64,000 nt of DNA from the NCBI RefSeq assembly GCF_029633865.1, contig NC_079222.1, positions 35,223,987 to 35,287,986 on the forward strand. Reading direction: 5' to 3'. This DNA is from Lampris incognitus. Taxonomy: Eukaryota; Chordata; Actinopteri; Lampriformes; Lampridae. A program made the translations under genes and the position numbers. Of the stretch, positions 57,371 to 64,000 are shown piece by piece. Positions within the stretch are counted from its first letter, which is position 1; each line of letters begins with the position of its first letter. The notes beneath the pieces were generated by a model. That model had not been told where the DNA came from, ran no database searches, and was given only the letters and a program-made list of their open reading frames with translations.

Positions 57371-57645
57371 TCGCCAGCTGGATCCCTCCCCCCCTCCCTC
57401 CCTCCCTCCCCCCCTCTCTTCTCTCTGAAAACAATACTTGTACAGCCTACCCAGTCGCACGAACGATAACGACAAATCGGATGTCAACTGTCCCCCCCCC
57501 CACCCCCACCTCCCCCCTATTCTTCTCGTCGCCGTTGCTAAGCCATCAGCATCCTGTGGTCAGAAGTGGTACCCAACTACACCACCACGCCCCTTGTCGG
57601 AAAATGAGCCTGAGCCTTAACTTACCCGGGGGGGGGGGGGGTTGA
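57371..57645. repeat. C- and CT-rich low-complexity stretch
   Basis: Contains CCCTCC repeats, several C tracts (about 57490-57525) and a G tract (57630-57640). Unassigned. Confidence 0.6.
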
Positions 57646-57960
57646 GTCTAAACCGTCATCGCCGCGAGATTCCGCGGAACGTGCCCTCGTGCTGCTGCGG
57701 GTCCGCGAGGGTGAAACGCGGCGGAATTACACGCGGGTTTGCAGCGGCGCGTCCGTATCCCCGCGGATCTCAGCCACATAATCCGGACGTGGTTCCCAGC
57801 AGCCACGGCTGTTATTGTCCAATATCGCCATTGCACTTTCAGGCGGCGCGTTACGTCATGCGGGGGGGCGGGGGTGGGCTGATGGGCACGCGGAACGCAG
57901 CGCCGCGCATCATTGGTCCAAATTAACGGGCGGCTCGTGGAAGACGGTGGGTTCCGGTAG
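57646..57960. promoter_or_regulatory. CpG-rich stretch, candidate CpG island
   Basis: By eye the densest CpG stretch in the window (GCCGCGAGATTCCGCGG, GAAACGCGGCGG, CAGCGGCGCGTCC). It lies about 800-1100 bases upstream of the traf2 start, so it may be its promoter or that of an unseen divergent gene. Confidence 0.45.
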
Positions 57961-59156
57961 ACTAAGGAGAACCCCCCCCCCCCCGCATTGGGGCGATTAG
58001 GGTACTGTTTTACAACAGAGCCTAAAATTTGAAAAAATATAGATTATTTGCAAGAATGCCGCCGGACGAGGAAGAAACGCCAGCAGACGGAAATAAAAGT
58101 AAACATTCGCAGCAACAAACGTCATATGACGTCACTCGTTAAATTCAATCCGGGGTGGTGGTGGGTGGTGGGGGTGTGATCTATGTGTCACGGGGCTGTG
58201 GTCTGGGTCTAGATGAGAGCGATTTAAAGCACGTTTCGCGGTTTCGCCCCCACCTTAACTTGTGGGTTTGAAACGGAGCCGCCGCTCCTTCCTGTGCTGG
58301 CTTTCAGTCGGTTAAAGACGCGCGTCACATGTTCAGACTGGGCAGCGGGTCATGGCGGGCGTGCTGGGATTCTGGAGAGAAACACTTCCCTGCCGTACCG
58401 TTACGACGACACAGGGCACCGTTTTAGCTGAGAGGGAAGCATCGCCCACATGGCCCGGTGCAGCTGCAAAACAAGGCAGCAGCGTTTGCATGGTAAACCG
58501 GTCGATATCAAATGACATAAAGGTTCACAAACTCACGCGCGAATTCCGGCCGTCACTCATTCTGTCCCACGTGGCAGCAGCGGCGGCAGCAGATTTTGGA
58601 TCCCACCCATTCGCCTTACTGATTCATATTTCAGAAAGTGGGATTAGCAAGGCAGCCATATCTGTTAACTTGACATTCATGTAAATGCCAACTTCTCGGT
58701 TCCAAACACAGACGTCCGGATCAGCTAGCTGGGATCAGCTGGGATCCCCCCACCGGACATCAGAACTTGAAAGAAACACTATTTTGTCATTATACAGGTT
58801 ACAGTGAATTTGTTCTCTACGTTTATCCACCCCATTGTATAGGAGCTCCCGGGGACCAACTCCGGTTCTTCTTGCTGTAAGAGATATAATGTGTAAGGAC
58901 AGTTAAACACAGGATAGCCCAGGTTTTATTGGGAGATTATAGCTTGTTCTATTGACCGAGTTAATAGACTTAAATGTTAAATGTGGCAATCTAACCACCA
59001 GCCGGTAGGTGGAGCTAGAACGGGCGAAGGAGAGAGAGAGATGACGTGAGAGAGGGGGAGAAAAGTGTGTGCCGGTGACTTAACAAGAACAAACGTGCCG
59101 ACTGAGAAATGAGAACGGTTTGATTTTTCCTTCTAATAACACCCAAAGTGTTATAT
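57961..59156. other. Unassigned spacer, CpG-containing in part
   Basis: No gene recognised. A short plus-strand ORF starts at 58054 (MPPDEEETPADGNKSK) and stops after 28 codons without homology known to me. A TGACGTCA lies at 58127-58134. Confidence 0.35.
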
Positions 59157-59357
59157 TGCCATTGCCTTGCTCAAGGGCACAGACGGGACTCCAACATGCA
59201 TGTCTTAGGACTCTGGGAGGAAACCGGAGCACGTGGAGGAAACTCACGCAGACACGGGGGGAGAACGTGCAAACTCCACACAGAAGGGACCTGGGACGGC
59301 CTGGGTGTCGAACCCAGGACCTTCTTGCTGAGAGGCAGCAGTGCAAACCACGACCAC
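59157..59357 (-). mobile_element. tRNA-derived SINE, second family (copy F3)
   Basis: The minus strand reads the B-box-like GGGTTCGACACCC, then CTGTGTGGAGTTTGCACG, CGGTTTCCTCC and CATGCATGTTGG. Same family as 22466-22690. Confidence 0.72.
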
Positions 59358-59556
59358 CATTGAAGAAGTTATTTTCATGAACGGCAAAACATCTTCATCT
59401 TTGGAGGGGCCACCCAGTTGAGTGTTCATACTTCTTTTCAACACTGAGGACTGAAATGAATTTGCACATACTGTAACAGTACTGAGCCATTAGCCACTCG
59501 GTTGTGCTGCTCACGTTGGGCCCACAGTGGACTTCACTAAAAAATAAACTCGATTA

Positions 59557-59939
59557 GGGCGTCCGGGTAGTGTAGTGGTCCATTCCGTTGCCTACCAACA
59601 CGCGGATCGCCGGTTCGAATTCCCGCGTTACCTCTGACATGGTCGGACGTCGCTACCGACATAATTGGCCGTGTCTGCGGGTTGGAACCCGGATGTGGGT
59701 ATGTGTCCTGGTCGCTGGTCGCCTGTTCAGGGGGTAGGGGGAACTGGCTAAAGGGAGGGGGAACGTCCCCCTGGTGAAATTTCCCACTGTCAGGTGAAAA
59801 GAAGCGGCTGGCGACTCCACATGTATCAGAGGAGGCATGTGGTAGTCTGCAGCTCTCCCCGGATTGGCAGAGGGGGTGGAGTGGCGACCGGGAGGGCTCG
59901 GAGAGCGGGGTGATTGGCCAAGTACAATTGGGGAGGGAT
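59557..59939 (+). mobile_element. SINE copy 8
   Basis: Near full length. Starts GGGCGTCCGGGTAGTGTAGT, B box GGTTCGAATTC, ends TACAATTGGGGAGGG, where the LTR-like fragment begins. About 60 bases of the middle are missing relative to other copies. Confidence 0.88.
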
Positions 59940-60122
59940 ACACTCGACCATAGTTTAAAAAGTTTGTTTTATTCCACTCTTAACTCATTTACTAAACAAC
60001 TCATTCAGTTACGTCCATGCGCATTCTTAGTGTGTCTTCTCCATCTAATCCTATCTAGTTCACCTAGATCTCTCAGATAAGTACTAACAGCTAGTGCCAC
60101 CTAGTGGGCAGAACGTGTAACA
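59940..60122 (-). mobile_element. LTR-like fragment (type C) of a composite element
   Basis: The minus strand starts TGTTACACGTTCTGCCCACT at 60122, after AGGGTGATGATTGGATG, which resembles the AGGGTGACGAC that precedes the miniature LTRs. It contains a GGAATAAAACAAAC polyadenylation-like signal and is cut off at the SINE boundary near 59940. The LTR identity is inferred from position. Confidence 0.45.
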
Positions 60123-60467
60123 ACATCCAATCATCACCCTAATTTTCTTTCAACTTTATTTTAGATAAAAACTATTTGAAATATACGAATATAATGCCGG
60201 GAAACATCATCTGCCAATTCAGCCAACTTCTAAGGGTTAGTAGACACGTTTCAGCTGAAATGTGGTGGAGGGCACCACCTCATTAGCTGATCGACATCTC
60301 ATTAGATGATCCTTCACACTGGGCTAGTGTCAAATCAAGAAAAACGGAAAAGAAACACTAGACAAAATTGATGTCCAATAGAATAAACATGGGAATTTAA
60401 GGGGCTCCTTCACACCTCATACGCTTCCGATGGCCTTACGGTCGCTCCATCCCACTTCTGACACCAT
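60123..60467 (-). mobile_element. Internal region with a second tRNA-Leu primer site
   Basis: The minus strand starts, one base after the type-A LTR, with TGGTGTCAGAAGTGGGAT, then about 320 bases of noncoding sequence to the LTR-like fragment. No ORF of note is present. It makes the neighbouring LTR serve two internal regions. Confidence 0.55.
60449..60466 (-). promoter_or_regulatory. Primer-binding site, other tRNA-Leu type
   Basis: The plus strand reads ATCCCACTTCTGACACCA, matching the 3' end of another tRNA-Leu isoacceptor (from memory). One base separates it from the LTR end at 60468. Confidence 0.75.
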
Positions 60468-60866
60468 TGTAACCGGTTATTTTCTTGCCCGGTGCGGGAT
60501 TCGATATGGGTGTATGTACCGCACCACAAGGCGACATCACTAACCGCTCGGCTAAAGGGTCAGACCCGTTAGCTAGGGGCTAACGTGTCTTATTAGTAGT
60601 CTACAGTCGTCACCCTCTCCCGGAAGCGCGCCCTCGCGCTTTGTTCTTCCCGCGCTCCGAAGAGACTTCTGAGGATCTGCACACTTCCGGATCCCACCGC
60701 TGCCACCAATGTAGCGAATTCGGGGGACAACGCAACCACAGGAACTGCCGCGGGGGGGACGCGAACCCGTTTCGCCCGCACCGCAGGAGACATCGCTAAC
60801 CGCTCGACTAAAGGGTTAGATCCGCCAGCCAGCGGCCAGCGTGTCTCCTTATCCATGCACGTTACA
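60468..60866 (-). mobile_element. Miniature LTR retrotransposon, copy D, chimeric
   Basis: LTR at 60468-60605 is the same type (A) as in the other copies. The internal region 60606-60709 (104 bp) has a perfect primer site (60691-60708). The other LTR, 60710-60866 (157 bp), is a different type (B). It also runs TGTAACG...CTACA and keeps CCTTTAGTCGAGCGGTTAGC (A box) and GGGTTCGCGTCCC (B box), but otherwise differs. The outer flanks do not match. Confidence 0.85.
60691..60708 (-). promoter_or_regulatory. tRNA-Leu primer-binding site of copy D
   Basis: Identical to the site in copy B: the plus strand reads ATCCCACCGCTGCCACCA, one base from the LTR at 60710. Confidence 0.85.
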
Positions 60867-60892
60867 TTATAATAAATACAGAAATGTAATTG

Positions 60893-60949
<57 letters not shown>
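60893..60949. repeat. (CA)n microsatellite
   Basis: About 28 CA dinucleotides. A shorter (CA)n lies at about 61104-61126. Confidence 0.93.
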
Positions 60950-60950
<1 letters not shown>

Positions 60951-61126
60951 GAAAGGGAGCCTGCGAGGTCTTTTAAAGCAGTGTAAAATTATTTTTTTAC
61001 TTTTTTCTGGTAACTTTGCAACTCCGTACATTTGAAAAACGCACGCGCACACCATGTTTGGTTACACAAGTTGTTCCCAGCAGCATATGCTGGTCTTGAC
61101 ACGTCACACACACACACACACACACA

Positions 61127-61644
61127 TGTTAAAAATAGCACACCATTTGAAAAACACAAGAACATTTGTGAATATGCGGCTGCTTCTTGTAAAACTGTCC
61201 GCAGTGGGGGGTGGGGGGGGGATACAAACATGACTTTATACACAAATAAATACAGGATGGTAAAATACATTGTAGTAAACCGTTGCTCACGTTGCAGACG
61301 TGGAAAACAGATTTCCGTCTGCCTACAGAGTTAAACACGTTAGACATAAGAAGCTTTACCAAATACCAAACCGCATTGCTGAAAAGTAAATCATGAAGAC
61401 CGACTAGAACGAACCGACGAGCGCGTGCACCGCTTTCAAATGTTGGCAAAAAAAAAAAACTGAAATAGCGCCCCCATCCGGACATTATCCGAAACATCCT
61501 ACTGCTGTGAAATACAAACCACCTCTCAGGTAAGCTAATAAATGGGCCCTATCTAAAATCGGCGTTTGTAAAACTTGAAATATGTTTAAATGTACATTCT
61601 AGCACGATATATATATATAATTTTTAAAAATTTTCCCGCCATTT
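61127..61644. other. Unassigned spacer
   Basis: Nothing recognised apart from a G-rich run at 61203-61220 and a short AT run before the SINE. Confidence 0.4.
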
Positions 61645-61991
61645 TTCTCCCAAATTGTATCCAGCCAATTCGTTGCTCCACCCCCCTCTGCCGATCCGGG
61701 GAGGGCTGCAGACTACCACATGTCGCCAGCCGATCCTTTTCACCTGACAGCGAGGAGTTTCGCTGGGGAGGATCACGCTATTCCCCCCTGAACAGGCGCC
61801 CCGACCGACCAGAGGAGGCGCTAGTGTAACGACCCAGGACGCATACCCACATCCGGCTTCCCACCCGCAGACACGGCCAATTGTGTCTGGAGGGAGGCCC
61901 GACCAAGCCGGAGGTAAGATTGGGGAATCGAACCGCCGATCCCCGTGTCGGTAGGCAACGGAATAGACCGCCACGCCACCCCGGACGCCCC
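61645..61991 (-). mobile_element. SINE copy 9
   Basis: Minus strand, with a good tRNA-like head: from 61991 it reads GGGGCGTCCGGGGTGGCGTG, then B box GGTTCGATTCC. Parts of the body are deleted. Confidence 0.87.
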
Positions 61992-62639
61992 TTATAGCCC
62001 AATATTAGCGAAAATGTGACGAAATAGTCCTGAGTGTGCAGGGAAACACTGTTGCACAATGGCTTCCTGTACAAGCTGTTTGCCGTGTTGCAGCCGGTTG
62101 TCGGTCTGCCGTGTTGAACCGTTGCTGGTATGAGAAGCATCGCTCCCAGTTGGCCAGGCAGCACCCTCTTCTTATGTCTCCTCAAGTAGTTTGCGGAGGT
62201 TCATTTGAATCTACGTTGGACAAAATGAAAATGACGTGGTTTTAAAATGACGTCATAGAGGCACGAGCCGAGCAAAGCCTCTTAGCAGTTAAAAGTTAAA
62301 ACTCAAACGCTGCACTACTAATAAACCGTACTAGTGTGACAGTAATGTCGCCAACACAACTGTTAAATCGGTGGAATTCCCCTTTTCCCTTAGGGAGGGA
62401 GAGAAAACGTGGGCCCTCTAGTGGTTAGGTTTCTGAATTGCAACTCATTTGCCCCATTGACCATCGTTTAAAAAAATGATCACAAATCTATACTAGCAAA
62501 GTTATTTAAATCAAAAACTTCTTTGAAAATATACAACAGTGAAGTACGAAATTAGAAAAAGAAAATACAAATCACTTTCAGTTTTAGTAACACTTAACAA
62601 CTTAACATTTTATCTTTCAAATGGACAACAGATACAGCT
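61992..62639. other. Unassigned spacer
   Basis: Nothing recognised. Contains a TGACGTCA at 62248-62255. Confidence 0.4.
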
Positions 62640-62975
62640 GTGTTGTGTCGCTGGGCAACGCGCTGTGCTGCGTACCGGACGCCCTGCAACCTTTCTGAGA
62701 AAGATGGGTGCACCTTTTAAGGTTTTCCCCAAGCCGACATTGCGTTACAAACAGGCCCTCCGGGATTTCGTGGTGTCGCGATCGCAGCAATTAACGCAAC
62801 TTCGTCCAATCCCCGCGAATTCTGCGCGACCTTGCGATTTTGTCCAATCACCGCAACGTTTCCGCAAATCTAACCAATCAGTGTAGTTTCACCAATCATA
62901 GCAGTCCCCCGCGCAAACCATTGAGCCATACGTCACCAAACTCACTTCCTTGTGTCTGGTTGTGACGACGCAGAC
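62640..62975 (+). promoter_or_regulatory. CCAAT-rich region upstream of the BED-finger ORF
   Basis: Four CCAAT boxes in the same orientation (62806, 62844, 62874, 62892) within 91 bases, alternating with GCGCGA and CCGCAA segments. I recall this arrangement from a repeated hAT-derived family in fish, so it is probably part of that element rather than a single-copy promoter. Confidence 0.5.
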
Positions 62976-63572
62976 ATGTGCGCCACAGACGTCTCACGTT
63001 TACCAACTAAATGTACTGCCAAAGACCGTGCAAGGCAGTTCCCTGATGTTCTGCACGAAAGCGGGGTTAAACTGGTGTAACCGGTTATTTTCTTGCCCTG
63101 TGCGGGATTCGAGACGAGGTGTGTGTACTGCACCACGAGGCGACATCACTAACCGCTCGGCTAAAGGGTCAGACCCGTTAGCTAGGGGCTAACGTGTCTT
63201 ATTAGTAGTTTACTGTCGTCACCCTCCCCGGAAGCGCGCCCTCGCGCTTTGTTATTCCCGCGCTCTGTAGAGACTTCTGAGGATCTGCACACTTCCGGAT
63301 CCCCCCGCTTCCACCAATGTAACCGGTTATTTTCTTGCCCGGTGCGGGATTCGATACGGAGTGTACTGCACCACAAGGTGACGTCACTAACCGCTCGGCT
63401 AAAGGGTCAGACCCGTTAGCTAGGGGCTAACGTGTCTTATTAGTAGTTTACACTGGTTTGCGCCACATGCAACGTTGTGGTGGAACACAAACATAAATCG
63501 TCGATTGGCAAACACCTTTCTACCGCAGGACACACCCGGACAATGGCTGAAACGCCTCGACAGCAGACATGA
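62976..63572 (+). pseudogene. CGGBP1-like BED zinc-finger ORF, split by an LTR element
   Basis: From ATG 62976 the frame runs 33 codons plus one base (to 63075, including DRARQFPDVLHESG), then is cut by the retroelement. After the second CTGG it resumes at 63457 in register and continues CATCNVVVEHKHKSSIGKHL to a TGA at 63570-63572. C35, C38, H53 and H59 form a BED-type finger. The N-terminal region resembles CGGBP1, itself derived from hAT transposases. The frame after the stop still looks coding-like (SPRQAVAPGSV), so the TGA may be secondary. Role unknown; likely a transposon gene. Confidence 0.75.
63076..63452 (-). mobile_element. Miniature LTR retrotransposon, copy E, in the BED-finger ORF
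   Basis: LTRs at 63076-63214 (139 bp) and 63318-63452 (135 bp) flank a 103-bp internal region. One inner LTR end has mutated from TTTACA to TTTACT. The primer site is partly mutated (CCCCCCGCTTCCACCA). The 4-bp target duplication CTGG lies at 63072-63075 and 63453-63456. The 63318-63452 LTR has a TGACGTCA at 63379-63386. Confidence 0.93.
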
Positions 63573-63687
63573 CAAATCACCACGACAGGCTGTCGCACCC
63601 GGATCTGTTGCAAGCGCGGAAAGAATCAAGGCGAGTTAGAGTCTGGTGCATGGTTAGTGGTGACCGGTGTTTGCCTGTTTGCATGAC

Positions 63688-63719
<32 letters not shown>

Positions 63720-64000
63720 GTAACACTGGGCTGGTCTAGGTGGAGAGAGCTCGCAGCATGTGGCTAGCTAGCGAGAGCCAAGTCAGGTGGTTTTGGTAAG
63801 GTTACTTGTAACACTCGGGACAGTGCGGTTTTATTCTCACTGGAAAAAGTTCCCTTCGATTGTTAATGAATGTTACCCAAAAATCGCAACTATTTTTTGC
63901 AATTTTCACTTGATCCCGCAGTTTTATTTTAACCCCCCCCCCAAAAAAAACCCCGGCTAAAAACATCTCAACATGCATTACATTTTTTTTTCAGAAAAGC
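63573..64000 (+). other. Downstream part of the hAT-derived sequence, leaves the window
   Basis: Continues after the BED-finger ORF. It contains a (GT)n run at 63693-63719 and several C and A tracts. It looks like further sequence of the same dispersed element but I cannot define its end. Confidence 0.4.
63693..63719. repeat. (GT)n microsatellite
   Basis: About 13 GT dinucleotides. Confidence 0.88.

Noticed and set aside
58054-58140. First exon of a divergent gene upstream of traf2
   Set aside because: The 28-codon frame has no recognisable homology and no supported splice donor in frame.

Overview
The window is vertebrate nuclear DNA, most likely from a teleost fish. Evidence for this is a split gene with GT-AG introns, fish-type Tc1, hAT, L2/CR1-like and RTE elements, many tRNA-headed SINE copies, long CA, GA and AT microsatellites, and CpG-poor spacer broken by a few CpG-rich patches. 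Most of it is transposon-rich spacer.

One intact host gene is recognisable: traf2, on the minus strand. It can be assembled as ten coding exons from 56865 down to 45781. Together they give a 594-residue TRAF protein: RING, five TRAF zinc fingers, a coiled coil and a MATH/TRAF-C domain. Every splice junction keeps the frame. A Ser/Pro/Thr-rich linker of about 50 residues in exon 7 accounts for most of the length beyond human TRAF2. SINE and RTE copies sit in introns 2, 3 and 7. A CpG-rich stretch, a 98-bp tandem duplication and a CRE site lie upstream.

Region by region: 1-3400 is simple repeats and unassigned spacer. 3406-4740 is a SINE next to a decayed Tc1 element. 7013-7386, 12244-12618 and 13671-14029 are three copies of a miniature LTR retrotransposon, with two hAT-like non-autonomous elements nearby (8040-8645, 14808-15272). 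17590-20417 is a dead L2-like LINE and 21410-21753 a third hAT-like element. 24429-25985 is a head-to-head pair of LINE fragments. 28081-31665 is a dead I/Nimb-like LINE, followed by GA-rich and 180-bp-unit repeats to about 33705. 35560-36085 is an L1/Tx1-like 3' end. 37089-38385 is a 34-bp minisatellite with higher-order structure. 40046-40423 is an RTE fragment and 41617-42239 a Tigger-like element. 42685-45780 may hold the traf2 3' UTR. 45781-58000 is traf2 and its upstream region. 58000-64000 carries SINEs, two more miniature LTR elements and a hAT-derived BED zinc-finger ORF.

The standout system is the miniature LTR retrotransposon, present in five copies. Each has LTRs of about 135 bp, TG...CA ends and an internal region of only about 104 bp. 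That internal region starts with an 18-nt primer-binding site matching the 3' end of tRNA-Leu. The LTR carries RNA polymerase III A-box and B-box motifs, and the consensus sense strand has no run of four T. One copy (63076-63452) interrupts a BED-finger ORF with a 4-bp target duplication, and removing the copy restores the frame exactly. Another (60468-60866) has two different LTRs and appears to be part of a three-LTR composite.
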